35,164 bases of DNA from VFKU01 sp038916785 (GTDB lineage Bacteria; Hydrogenedentota; Hydrogenedentia; Hydrogenedentales; GCA-2746185): assembly GCA_038916785.1 (NCBI GenBank), contig JBCLBO010000027.1, positions 1 to 35,164 of the forward strand, in the 5' to 3' direction. Shown piece after piece: positions 15,908-23,849 of this stretch (position 1 is its first letter; every line of letters starts with the position of its first letter). The position numbers and the translations under genes are program-made. Below the pieces are notes generated by a model. That model saw nothing but the letters and a program-made list of their open reading frames with translations, was not told the origin of the DNA and did not search any database.

Positions 15908-16204
15908 CGCTAATCTCCTCGTGTTAGATGGCTGTTCATAGCCACATGAAACGAAGCGTACACCTATACCCCTTATTCTGTCAAGGGGAAATTCTGTCAA
16001 TGGGACAAATACTTGACAGCGAGTCAGCATCGCCAGGAAACTCTTGACTAGATCGCCGGTACGGCCTCTGTATTGTGCCAAAATCGGTGCCACTGGTCGC
16101 GATCGTGGGGATTGGAGTCGATTGATTTGGAAAGCCGAGGGCAATGACGTGCCCTTCGAAGCAACAATATCTCACAACTGGCGTTGCGAGCGGAGAAGGG
16201 ACTA
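15908..16204. other. Upstream region of the peptide operon; no gene seen
   Basis: This stretch, together with the adjoining end of the IS remnant, has no supported gene; frames through it lack start signals and recognisable content. It holds two direct copies of ATTCTGTCAA (15975-15984 and 15991-16000; TTGACAGAAT on the minus strand) exactly 16 bases apart, and an opposite TTGACA at 16013-16018. Confidence 0.5.
15972..16000 (-). promoter_or_regulatory. Probable promoter/operator of the Cys-rich peptide operon with tandem TTGACAGAAT
   Basis: On the minus strand, TTGACA (16000-15995) is followed after 17 bases by AATAAG (15977-15972), a reasonable sigma-70-type pair. The whole decamer TTGACAGAAT repeats with a 16-base period, so the second copy could be an operator half-site instead of a second -35 box. 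The predicted start lies about 60 bases before the ATG. Confidence 0.4.
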
Positions 16205-16499
16205 GAAGACATTTCAAAAGTACCTCAGGGGGATGAAGGTATATGCCATATGGTGCAGGCGTTGGCGATTCGGATGTTTCGTTCGTAGCGTGTGGCGAGC
16301 CGGCGGAGTTTCCGAGCCCGGCGAGAGTGCGTTCAGCCCTTCATCGCTTTCTGTATCGCCGCAGTGCGCGTCCATCCTGGGTGGCGGGCCGAACGCGGCC
16401 CGCGCGGTGGGGTGTGATCAATTCGATCTGGTGGCGGGCCAGACGTTTGCGCAGTTTGTCGCTGTCGTAGGCGCGGTCGCAGATGAGCCGCTGCGGATT
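16205..16499 (-). mobile_element. IS5-family transposase remnant (C-terminal third, disabled)
   Basis: On the minus strand, 'NPQRLICDRAYDSDKLRKRL' then 'ITPHRAG' and 'TQDGRALRRYRKR' match the C-terminal DDE part of IS5-type transposases. The expected Trp after RRYRKR is replaced by a TGA stop. After a further 'RTLAGLGN'-type stretch, a frameshift is needed to continue with 'LRRLATRYERNIRIANACTI' to a stop at 16227-16225. A CTAG and TTTCAAAAG near 16203-16220 could mark the element's right end. The N-terminal half and left end are missing: the sequence switches at 16500 to the sigma gene copy. It is a dead fragment. Confidence 0.8.
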
Positions 16500-16696
16500 G
16501 CGGCGTAGCGCGCCCGGTATTTCCATATGCGCAGGAAGGTCTCTTGCGTGAGGTCTTTGCAAGTCCCCGGATCGCCGCAGAGCCCGTAGAAAAACCTGTG
16601 CACCTGGCGCTGGAAGCGGCTGTACATCAGGCCAAAGGCGGCCTGGTCACCCTCCCTGACCCGAAGCATCAACGCAATACCGGGATCCGTGTCCAC
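16500..16696 (-). pseudogene. Truncated copy of the ECF sigma gene 5' end
   Basis: The first 65 or so codons (GTG at 16696, MDTDPGIALMLRVREG... through ...LRIWKYRARYAA) duplicate the sigma gene at 12510 almost base for base. At 16500 the sequence passes into IS5-family DNA, giving an out-of-frame tail. The product would contain only part of sigma region 2 and no region 4, so it should not be a working sigma factor; a region 2 fragment could in principle titrate the anti-sigma. Confidence 0.88.
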
Positions 16697-16777
16697 GCGC
16701 GCTCCCCGTGCGGGTCCGCCTCACCCTGCGGACTCATACTACTTAAGAGATGGCCGGGATAGGGGAAATTGATCAAA
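16500..16777. repeat. Direct repeat copy B of the sigma promoter/5' region
   Basis: 278 bases matching 12314-12590 in the same orientation, ending just beyond the palindrome TTGATCAA (16769-16776). The 3.9 kb between the copies contains the whole peptide-C39-MauE operon plus the IS5 remnant. Recombination between the copies could delete that operon. Confidence 0.92.
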
Positions 16778-16842
16778 TGTAGCGGTTTCGGCCAAGAGAT
16801 CTAGCAATTCGTTATATATACTGTGGTACGCTCGCCCATGAA

Positions 16843-16971
16843 ACCTGTCAATGCACGAAAGAAGTAGGTAAAAACACTCTTTTTGGCACTTGCTATTGGG
16901 ACGCCGTTACTGGACTCTTCTGCGGTTCGTGCACCACTGCTACTCTTTGCGGAGATAGTTGCACAGGATGA
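16843..16971 (+). pseudogene. Decayed Cys-rich peptide frame upstream of the second LolA-like gene
   Basis: One frame ending at the TGA 16969-16971 reads 'ETCQCTKEVGKNTLFGTC', then 'YWDAVTGLFCGSC' and 'TTATLCGDSCTG', with seven Cys in 42 residues. No usable ATG, GTG or TTG exists in this frame. A TATACT box (16817-16822) and an ATG at 16838 lie just upstream but in another frame, which stops at 16865 and then continues with a signal-peptide-like stretch (VKTLFLALAIGTPLL). The simplest reading is a frameshifted relative of the exported Cys-rich peptide at 15608-15907, in the same position relative to a LolA-like gene. Chance Cys richness is not excluded. Confidence 0.35.
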
Positions 16972-17033
16972 TTCCAGCGCGGCGGGAGTAAGCGTGAAAC
17001 GTCGTGTCTAGTTGAGTCTGGAGGGTTCCCGGA

Positions 17034-18296
17034 ATGCTCGCTCCATTTAGTCGGTCCTTGGCCGGCCTGCTTGTTCTGTCCATCCTGGCCGCTTACTCCG
17101 CAGCCGCGGACGACAAGAACATATCGGTTGAGGACGTGTTCCGAGCATTAAGCCTTCGGCAAAGCAGCGTCGAGAACGGGCGCGTTGTTTTTGACCGCAG
17201 AATTTCGATCCCGGAACGCAAGAACATGGAACGGAGTTCGTTTAGCGTGAGCAGTACAGGGGCAACGCCGCCAGTCAAGAAGATCGCCGACCAGGAAGCA
17301 TTGGATGCAATCTCGCATCACGTGATGACGTTCCTGGGAGACGATCTTGTCCGAGTAGATATGTACGACGTTAACGCCGCCGACTCGCCTGAGCCCTATG
17401 CGCTGCACAGCGTGACGCAGGACTGGGGCGATGAACGGAGAATCACGCCCGCGCGGGAGGAGAATAGCATCACCAGAGATCCTGGCCAGAAAGGGAGACG
17501 ATTCCTGGAGCCGGCCATTTCCAACGGCCAGGATTTTGTCGCCGGCCTGCAGCTCATCGTCCAGAAGTCGGGAGTAGCTCTGGCTGATATTCTGACCGTG
17601 GAACGGATCGAGCGGGACGGGGAGGAGCGAATACTCATACGGACCAAGGCGGATCAGTCCCTTCGCCCTCCCCTCCCGAGTATAGAAGTGGATGTTGATC
17701 CGTCAAAAGACTTTTTTATAGAGCGAGTTGAATATTGGACACCGTCTAAGGATCTGATCCAGTCCCATACCCGGTTAGACTACATCGATCCAATCCAGAA
17801 CGACGCCGGGATTTGGTACGCGACGAGCGTTTCCGAAACAACCTGGAATGGGGACCTAAAAACCTCGGCAAATCCGGTGGGACTTTCCAGCGAGTGGACC
17901 TATATCATCAGTTCCTTCGAAGCAAATCTACCGGACATCGACATCAACGAACTCTTCGATAGGACTATTCAACCGGGTCGCACTGTAATTGATCGGATCG
18001 TGGATCCCTCCGGGAAATACATGTATGAGCAATCCGACTTGGCGGATTTGACAATGTTTCTAGATGCCCAGGGGCGAGTTGCGCTAGATGCCCAGGGGCT
18101 AGTTGTGGAGGAAAAGAGCACGACGGACCCATCTCCTCCAGTCGCAGGCGGCACCACGGTTCGCGCGGAAAACGGTGACCCGGCTAAGTCCCCGCGTTGG
18201 AAACGGCTGGTTTTTTTCGTTGCGATGCCTGTCGGTCTAGCACTGATCGTATCGGGCGTAGCCGGAGTATTGCGACGAAGGAAGAGTGGCAAGTAG
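17034..18296 (+). CDS. Exported, membrane-anchored LolA-like protein, second copy
   Basis: 420 residues. The ATG follows GGAGGG at 17020-17025. It has a signal peptide (MLAPFSRSLAGLLVLSILAAYSAAADD), a beta-rich LolA-like domain with 'IEVDVDPSKDFFIERVEYWTP', a C-terminal linker, and a membrane helix 'LVFFVAMPVGLALIVSGVAGVL' ending in RRRKSGK. Layout and length match the protein at 14301-15572 but sequence identity is low, so the two are remote relatives and not recent duplicates. A small in-frame repeat 'DAQGRVALDAQGLVV' (DNA near 18065-18106) precedes the linker. It is on the plus strand, just downstream of a decayed Cys-rich frame. No C39 or MauE gene follows on this strand. Confidence 0.65.
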   Translation: MLAPFSRSLAGLLVLSILAAYSAAADDKNISVEDVFRALSLRQSSVENGRVVFDRRISIPERKNMERSSFSVSSTGATPPVKKIADQEALDAISHHVMTFLGDDLVRVDMYDVNAADSPEPYALHSVTQDWGDERRITPAREENSITRDPGQKGRRFLEPAISNGQDFVAGLQLIVQKSGVALADILTVERIERDGEERILIRTKADQSLRPPLPSIEVDVDPSKDFFIERVEYWTPSKDLIQSHTRLDYIDPIQNDAGIWYATSVSETTWNGDLKTSANPVGLSSEWTYIISSFEANLPDIDINELFDRTIQPGRTVIDRIVDPSGKYMYEQSDLADLTMFLDAQGRVALDAQGLVVEEKSTTDPSPPVAGGTTVRAENGDPAKSPRWKRLVFFVAMPVGLALIVSGVAGVLRRRKSGK

Positions 18297-18380
18297 TTTT
18301 TGGGGACAGTTGTAACGGGAAATTTCCCCATCCTGAACTACCGTCAATTGCAATCCGGATTTCAGCTTACGGAATCCTGT

Positions 18381-18821
18381 TCATCCCCCCGGGGCGTCGT
18401 TCAGGTAGCCTTCGAGATTGAGCAGCGACTGCGTAAGCTCGAAGATGCGGTCGCCGAGGATGTCGCAGAGGCCGAGGAGGCCGGTGTATTCGCCTTGGGC
18501 GTTGACGAGCACCAGGTGGCGGATGCGGTATTCGACCATCAGCCGCAGGCACTCTTCGACGGAGAGGTGGTCCGCGGCGGTGACGATGTCCGTGGTCATC
18601 ACGTCGCCCAGGCGCGTGGTTTTGGCGTCGCGATCGAGCGCTACAACTTTTCCGAGCAGGTCTTTCTTGCTGAAAATGCCGGCGCATTTGCGGCCTTCGC
18701 CGAGGACCGCGATGGCGCCGGTGTCGAAGTCGATCATGTTGCGGACGGCTTCGAATACGCTGTCTTGCGGCTTCATCGAGAAAGGCTGAGCGACTTCGCG
18801 TAAGAGGTGTGCGACGTTCAT
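18381..18821 (-). CDS. Tandem CBS-domain protein
   Basis: 146 residues made of two CBS modules and nothing else. The first covers about 10-70 ('MKPQDSVFEAVRNMIDFDTGAIAVLGEGRKCAGIFSKKDLL'), the second 75-135 ('MTTDIVTAADHLSVEECLRLMVEYRIRHLVLVNAQGEYTGLLGLCDIL'). CBS pairs form a Bateman module that binds adenosine nucleotides and regulates a partner. An AGGAGGACC-type site precedes the ATG. It is cytoplasmic. The neighbour upstream (zinc-ribbon gene, about 200 bases away) gives no partner, so the regulated process is unknown. Confidence 0.88.
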   Translation of the reverse strand: MNVAHLLREVAQPFSMKPQDSVFEAVRNMIDFDTGAIAVLGEGRKCAGIFSKKDLLGKVVALDRDAKTTRLGDVMTTDIVTAADHLSVEECLRLMVEYRIRHLVLVNAQGEYTGLLGLCDILGDRIFELTQSLLNLEGYLNDAPGG

Positions 18822-19022
18822 TTGTGGTCCTCCTGTAGTCGAAGATTCCGCGCCAACGGAGAGTCAGGATACCACGGCTGTCAAGCTGCCGATAGCGACG
18901 CGGGCACTTCGTTCCCCCTTTGAACGCACAGGGCTTGAAACAGGTTTGAAACGCGAGATAAGGTCAAGTGCAAGCTAGCCACGGATCGGGCGGATTGACG
19001 CGGATAAAGAGAGGGATTCACT

Positions 19023-19235
19023 TCAACCGCCTACAAAGAGGTCGAAGATGCTTCCCAGCGCACTGGACTTGGCCCGGTAGATTTCGGTGTAACTGCAATT
19101 CGTGCAGGACACCGTGGTGAAACGCTTGTTCTGCACGTCGAAGAGTTTCGCCAGGAATCCGCCGGTCGCGCGGAACTGGTCTGTGTCGTAGTCGTTGTGA
19201 CGGCACTTGGGGCAGTTCCACCGCTCGTGTTGCAC
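19023..19235 (-). CDS. Small zinc-ribbon protein (nucleic-acid-binding ribbon, DUF2082-like)
   Basis: 70 residues from a GTG at 19235 preceded by GGGAGGA six bases away. It is easily missed because it lies inside a much longer open frame antisense in content to the DUF1501 gene. The sequence has two CxxC pairs, 'WNCPKCRHNDYDTDQF' and 'VSCTNCSYTEIY', bracketing a basic stretch, and ends in hydrophobic 'LGSIFDLFVGG'. This spacing matches the small zinc-ribbon proteins annotated as predicted nucleic-acid-binding (PF09855 type). It sits 23 bases after the DUF1501 gene, so it is probably in that operon. Its role is unknown. Confidence 0.8.
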   Translation of the reverse strand: MQHERWNCPKCRHNDYDTDQFRATGGFLAKLFDVQNKRFTTVSCTNCSYTEIYRAKSSALGSIFDLFVGG

Positions 19236-19258
19236 GGCACGTCCTCCCGGTTGGCGTG

Positions 19259-20707
19259 TTAGGCCAGCAGCGCTTTGACGACCTTTCGCTCTTCGACGCC
19301 GGTGAGGCGCACGTCGAGTCCCTGGTATTTCACCGAGAGGCGCTGGTGGTCGATGCCGAGGCAATGCAGGATGGTGGCGTGCAGGTCGCTGACGTGGACC
19401 GGATCGGCGATGATGTTGTAACTGAAATCGTCGGTGGCGCCGTAGACGAGGCCGGGCTTGATGCCGCCACCGGCCATCCACACGCTGTAACAACGCGGGT
19501 GGTGATCGCGGCCGTAGGTCGTCTCGGTGGCCTTGCCCTGCGAGTAGACCGTCCGGCCGAATTCGCCGCCCCAGATGACCAGGGTATCGTCCAGCAGCCC
19601 GCGTTGTCTGAGGTCGTTGACCAGCGCCGCGGAGGGCTGATCCACGTCGTGGCACTGTTTGGTCAGGTGATCGGGCAGGTTGTCGTGGTGGTCCCAGCCC
19701 ATGTGATAGAGCTGCACGAACCGCACGTCGCGCTCGATCATGCGGCGCGCGAGCAGGCAGTTGCGCGCGTAGGTGCCCGGCTTCGTCACCTCCGGGCCGT
19801 AGGCGTCGAGCACGCTCTGGGGTTCCTTCGAGATGTCGGTCAGGTCCGGCACGGAGGCCTGCATACGGAAGGCGAGTTCGTACTGCTCGATGCGCGCCAG
19901 GATGTCCGGGTCGCCTTTGTCCTCGTAATGCTTGGTGTTGAGCGCGCCGACCAGATCGAGCATTTGGCGCCGGGTCGTGTGGCTGCATCCCGCCGGGTCG
20001 GAGAGATACAAGACCGGCTCGATCCCGTTGCTGAATTTCACGCCTTGGTATTGCCCCGGCAACATGCCCGGGCCCCAGAGTCGATCGTAAAGCGGCTGGT
20101 CCGCGACGCGCCCTGTGCCGCGCGAGACGAGCACGACGAAGGTCGGCAGGTCGGCGTTCATCGTGCCCAGGCCATACGCCACCCAGGCGCCCATGCTGGG
20201 CCGGCCGGCGAGTTGCGAGCCGGTCTGACAAAAAGTGATCGCTGGGTCGTGGTTGATCGCTTCGGTGTGCACTGAGCGAACTAGACAAATGTCGTCCACT
20301 ATCGCGGCGGTGTGCGGCAAGAGCTCGCTGATCCACGTGCCGTTCTGCCCGTATTGGCTGAAGTTGAATTTCGAGGCGAGCACCGGGAAGTTGGTCTGCT
20401 TGGAGGTCATCCCGGTGAGGCGCTGGCCCATGCGGATCTCGTCGGGCAGTTCGGTTTGGTGAATGGACTGGAGCCCCGGCTTGTAGTCGAAGAGTTCGAT
20501 CTGCGAGGGCGCGCCGGATTGGAAGAGATAGATGATGCGCTTGGCCTTGGGCGCGAAGTGGGGGACGCCGGGCAGTCCGGCGGCGGGTCCCTCGGCGTCG
20601 CTGGGTCCGCCGATGAGGCCCAAGGCCGCCGCGCCGAGTCCTCCGCAGGTGGCCTGAAGGAAATGCCGGCGGTTGACGGCTTGCGCGAGCCCGATCGTAT
20701 GGTTCAT
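19259..20707 (-). CDS. DUF1501 protein, Tat-exported (sulfatase-like fold)
   Basis: 482 residues from ATG 20707. The N-terminus carries a twin-arginine signal 'NRRHFLQATCGGLGAAALGLIGG'. The body matches DUF1501: 'RIIYLFQSGAPSQIELFDYKP', 'RSVHTEAINHDPAITFCQTGSQ', 'VVLVSRGTGR', 'HMGWDHHDNLPDHL', 'DDTLVIWGGEFGRTVYSQ', 'GRDHHPRCYSVWMAGGGIKPG' and 'DLHATILHCLGIDH'. The fold is related to alkaline phosphatase/sulfatase enzymes and is likely metal-binding in the periplasm. In planctomycetes and relatives DUF1501 genes are paired with DUF1549/DUF1553 cytochrome genes, as here (4-base gap). The reaction has not been established for the family; polysaccharide or sulfated-glycan breakdown is often suggested. 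Confidence 0.95.
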   Translation of the reverse strand: MNHTIGLAQAVNRRHFLQATCGGLGAAALGLIGGPSDAEGPAAGLPGVPHFAPKAKRIIYLFQSGAPSQIELFDYKPGLQSIHQTELPDEIRMGQRLTGMTSKQTNFPVLASKFNFSQYGQNGTWISELLPHTAAIVDDICLVRSVHTEAINHDPAITFCQTGSQLAGRPSMGAWVAYGLGTMNADLPTFVVLVSRGTGRVADQPLYDRLWGPGMLPGQYQGVKFSNGIEPVLYLSDPAGCSHTTRRQMLDLVGALNTKHYEDKGDPDILARIEQYELAFRMQASVPDLTDISKEPQSVLDAYGPEVTKPGTYARNCLLARRMIERDVRFVQLYHMGWDHHDNLPDHLTKQCHDVDQPSAALVNDLRQRGLLDDTLVIWGGEFGRTVYSQGKATETTYGRDHHPRCYSVWMAGGGIKPGLVYGATDDFSYNIIADPVHVSDLHATILHCLGIDHQRLSVKYQGLDVRLTGVEERKVVKALLA

Positions 20708-20711
20708 GGCA

Positions 20712-23700
20712 TCACTCCTGGGTGATGGATTCGTCGAGGTTGAGCATGACGCCCGCGAGGGCGGTGTACGCGGCCAGGGTGGGCGCGTCAAGATCGCCGG
20801 GCACGGGGGACTGCCCGTTGGATATCAGGGCTTTCGCCGCCTCGGTGTCAGCCTGATACGTCGCGGCGAATGTTTCGAGTCCGGTTTGCAGCATCTGCTC
20901 CTCGTCTGGCGCGGGGTACCGGCCCGTGACGAGGCGGAACCCGAAGCGCAGGGGCGAGACCTCCTGCGAATTGGCCTCACGCAACATCCGCTGCGCGAGA
21001 TTGCGCGCGGCCTCGACGTAGGTGACGTCGTTGAGCAGCGCGAGCGCTTGCAGGGGCGTGTTCGTGCGTGCGCGCACGACGCGGCAAATCTCGAAGCTCG
21101 GCCCGTCGAAGGTGCTCGTCAGCGGATGCGGCACGGTACGCTTGCGGTACGTATATAAGCTGCGGCGATACAAGTCTTCGCCCTTGGCGAGCACGTAGGG
21201 CCCCTGACCGGCGCCGCCCGCGAGTTCGTCCCACAGGCCCTCGGGTTGATACGGCATCACGGAGGGGCCGCCGATCTTCTCGGCGAGGAGTCCGCTCACG
21301 GCCAGCGCGTTGTCGCGCACGACCTCGGCGGGCAGACGGAAGCGCGGTCCGCGCGCGAGCAGGCGGTTCTCGGGATCGCGCTCGAAGAGTTCGGGCGACA
21401 CAGCCGAGTCCTGCCGGTACGCCGCGCTCATCACGATTTCTTTCTGGATCGCCTTGAGGTCCCAGTTGAGCGCGACGAATTCCGCCGCCAGCCAGTCCAG
21501 CAGCGCCGGATTCGACGGCGGTTCGCTCTGCATGCCGAGGTTGTCGGAGGTCTTCACAAATCCCGCGCCAAAGAATTTCTGCCAGAGCCGGTTGACCGTG
21601 ACGCGCGACGGGAGCGGGTTCGCCGGATCGACCAGCCACCGCGCGAAGGTGAGCCGGTTGCGCGGCGCCTCGGCCGGCAGCGGCGGGAGAAAGGCCGGCA
21701 CGTCTGGCTGCAGCTCTTCGCTCATGTCGGGCTGGTCGTATTGCCCGCGCACGAGGCGATAGGTCGGCCGCGGAGTCGGCAGCTCCTTCATCACCATCAC
21801 GCTGGACACCTGTTTAGAGGTGTAGTCGATCCGCTCCTTTTGACGCGCGGAAACGTCGGCTTCTTTTTCGGTCTGGATGAGGGCGAACTGAAAATCGAAA
21901 TACTCGTGCAGCGCGGCTTGGCGCTCTTTGTCCTTCGATCTGGCCGCCTTGCGCAGCACGCGGTCTTTAAGCGATTTCACCTGATCAGGAGTGAATTCGG
22001 CGGCGTATATGGTGAAGCCGCCGATCCGGCCTTGCAGCGCGTCACCCGCGGGCCGGCGGCCGATCAGCAGCGGCGCATCCACGCCGAAATCGGCCTTGAC
22101 CGCCTCGCCCTCGGCCTTGGATTTGACGAGGTAACCGCCGACGTAGACTTTCAAGCCGCCCGCTTTGCCGGAGCCGTTGTAGACGACGGCGACATGCGCC
22201 CAAGTGTTGAGCTTGAGGCGGGGTTCGGTGGTGACGACGATCTTACTGTCCGCTGCGTCGAGCAGGCGCACCACCACCCGGCCATCCTCGGTGAGGTACG
22301 CGTCCACGCCCCGGGCGGCGTCGCCATCGCCGGCGAGCTGGCTGAATAGCGCGCCCGGTTTCTCCGCGCGGACCCACGCGGTCACCGTGAATGCCGCGTC
22401 GCGCGTGAGGCGGACCGGTTCCTTGGGCGCGATCGAGTACGCTGCGGCGGCGTCCAGCGCGAGGGCCGGACCCACCGGGCCGTCGATCCAGGCGGCACGC
22501 GTCTTCTTGTCAGCGGCGTCGATGATCCGCACGTCGCGCTTTGACCGGATATCGATCGCGGGCTTCGCCTTCACCTTCTGCGGTTTGTCTTTGCGAATCT
22601 GCTTGAGCGCGCCGGCGTAGGTGTCGGTGGACTGCACCTTGTACGCATCGAGATCAGCGGTTGACTCCGTCACCGCCGCTTCGAGCTCGGCGATTCGCTT
22701 CGTATTCTCCGGCGTCGGAAAGGACACGATGGGGCCGGTGTTGCCGTGCTGCTCCTCGTAGAAGCCGCGGTCCTCGGTGCTGTTGAAGAAGCCGAGGAAC
22801 CTGTAGAAATCCTTCTGCTCGATCGGGTCGTATTTGTGGTCGTGGCAGCGCGCGCAACCCATCGTGAGGCCGAGGAAGACCGCCGCCGTGGTCTCGACGC
22901 GATCGACCCGGTTCTCGAGGTGCCACTCCTCCTCGATCGCGCCACCCTCCGTGTTTGAGCGGTTGTTCCGGTTGAAACCGGTGGCGACCTGCTGCGAAAC
23001 GGTGGCATTCGGCAGCAGGTCCCCGGCGAGTTGTTCGACCGCGAACTGATCGAAGGGCATGTTGTCGTTGAAAGCCTTGATGACCCAGTCACGCCAGGGC
23101 CACATGTTGCGCTCGAAGTCGTTTTGAAAACCGTTCGAGTCGGCGTAGCGCGCGCCGTCCAGCCAGTCGACCGCCATGCGCTCGCCGTACTGCGGCGAAG
23201 CCAGCAGCCGATCGACAACTTTTTCGTAGGCGCCGGGAGACGTGTCCGCGAGAAACGCATCGATCTCCGCCGGAGTGGGAGGCAGGCCGATCAGATTCAA
23301 CGAGACCCGCCGGACCAGCGCCTCGCGGCCCGCCTCGGGCGAAGGTTTCAGCCCCGCCTTCTCGATACCGGCGTACACGAAGCGATCGATGCTTCTATTC
23401 GACCAGGCAGGATCGGCGACCTCGGGCGGCGATGCGTGTTGAGGGACGGTCCACGCCCAATGCTGTGCCCATACGGCGCCCTCCTCGATCCAACGTCCGA
23501 GCAAGGCAATCTGATGCGCCGTCAGAGGATTGTTCGCCTCTTCCAACGGCATCCGCTTCTTGATGTCCGCGTGATTGATCCGCGCCCACAACTCCGAGTC
23601 CGAAAGATCGCCTGGCGAGATCGCCAGCTTCTTGGCTTCCTTCTCGACGTCCAGCCGGAGCTCCGCCTTGCGCTTCGCAGCGTCCGGCCCATGACACGCA

Positions 23701-23849
23701 AAGCAGTGCTCAGAAAAAATAGGCCGGATGTCGCGGTTGAAGTCGACGGGCGCGGGAGGGCGGGATGCCCCCGGCGCGCCATCTGCGGCTGCGGCCGATG
23801 CAAGTCCACCAACAACTACCCATATGTATAGGCGTATCAATGCATTCAT
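20712..23849 (-). CDS. PSCyt1-DUF1549-LamG-DUF1553 multidomain exported protein
   Basis: 1045 residues. After a signal peptide comes a planctomycete-type cytochrome C domain with heme motif C49-F-A-C52-H53 ('FSEHCFACHG'), then DUF1549 (about 150-360, 'SIDRFVYAGIEKAGLKPSP', 'ADWLDGARYADSNGFQ'-type stretch, and a second CARCHDHKYDPI heme-like motif). A concanavalin/LamG-like sugar-binding insert follows at about 440-610 ('AFTVTAWVRAEKPGALFSQL', 'LNTWAHVAVVYNG', 'LLIGRRPAGDALQGRIGGFTIY'). DUF1553 lies at about 720-1010 ('RLTFARWLVDPANPLPSRVTVNRLWQKFFG', 'RSLYTYRKRTVPHPLTSTFDGP'). It is probably periplasmic and partners with the DUF1501 protein encoded 4 bases downstream. The LamG insert suggests a glycan substrate; this is inference. 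Confidence 0.95.
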   Translation of the reverse strand: MNALIRLYIWVVVGGLASAAAADGAPGASRPPAPVDFNRDIRPIFSEHCFACHGPDAAKRKAELRLDVEKEAKKLAISPGDLSDSELWARINHADIKKRMPLEEANNPLTAHQIALLGRWIEEGAVWAQHWAWTVPQHASPPEVADPAWSNRSIDRFVYAGIEKAGLKPSPEAGREALVRRVSLNLIGLPPTPAEIDAFLADTSPGAYEKVVDRLLASPQYGERMAVDWLDGARYADSNGFQNDFERNMWPWRDWVIKAFNDNMPFDQFAVEQLAGDLLPNATVSQQVATGFNRNNRSNTEGGAIEEEWHLENRVDRVETTAAVFLGLTMGCARCHDHKYDPIEQKDFYRFLGFFNSTEDRGFYEEQHGNTGPIVSFPTPENTKRIAELEAAVTESTADLDAYKVQSTDTYAGALKQIRKDKPQKVKAKPAIDIRSKRDVRIIDAADKKTRAAWIDGPVGPALALDAAAAYSIAPKEPVRLTRDAAFTVTAWVRAEKPGALFSQLAGDGDAARGVDAYLTEDGRVVVRLLDAADSKIVVTTEPRLKLNTWAHVAVVYNGSGKAGGLKVYVGGYLVKSKAEGEAVKADFGVDAPLLIGRRPAGDALQGRIGGFTIYAAEFTPDQVKSLKDRVLRKAARSKDKERQAALHEYFDFQFALIQTEKEADVSARQKERIDYTSKQVSSVMVMKELPTPRPTYRLVRGQYDQPDMSEELQPDVPAFLPPLPAEAPRNRLTFARWLVDPANPLPSRVTVNRLWQKFFGAGFVKTSDNLGMQSEPPSNPALLDWLAAEFVALNWDLKAIQKEIVMSAAYRQDSAVSPELFERDPENRLLARGPRFRLPAEVVRDNALAVSGLLAEKIGGPSVMPYQPEGLWDELAGGAGQGPYVLAKGEDLYRRSLYTYRKRTVPHPLTSTFDGPSFEICRVVRARTNTPLQALALLNDVTYVEAARNLAQRMLREANSQEVSPLRFGFRLVTGRYPAPDEEQMLQTGLETFAATYQADTEAAKALISNGQSPVPGDLDAPTLAAYTALAGVMLNLDESITQE

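Noticed and set aside
15908..16144. Upstream extension of the Cys-rich peptide frame
   Set aside because: It would hide the signal peptide behind about 79 residues without any start signal; the internal ATG has GAGGAG.
16838..16866. Nine-codon ORF MKPVNARKK
   Set aside because: No ribosome site and too short. The following signal-like stretch lies after its stop; treated as part of the decayed region.
18960..19010. CGGATCGGGCGGATTGACGCGGAT-like near-repeat after the CBS gene
   Set aside because: Only loosely periodic and not repeated elsewhere in the window; may be a dispersed intergenic motif but cannot be supported here.
19236..20336. Long minus-strand frame leading into the zinc-ribbon gene
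   Set aside because: It overlaps the DUF1501 gene in a different frame; only the last 70 codons make a recognisable protein with its own ribosome site.
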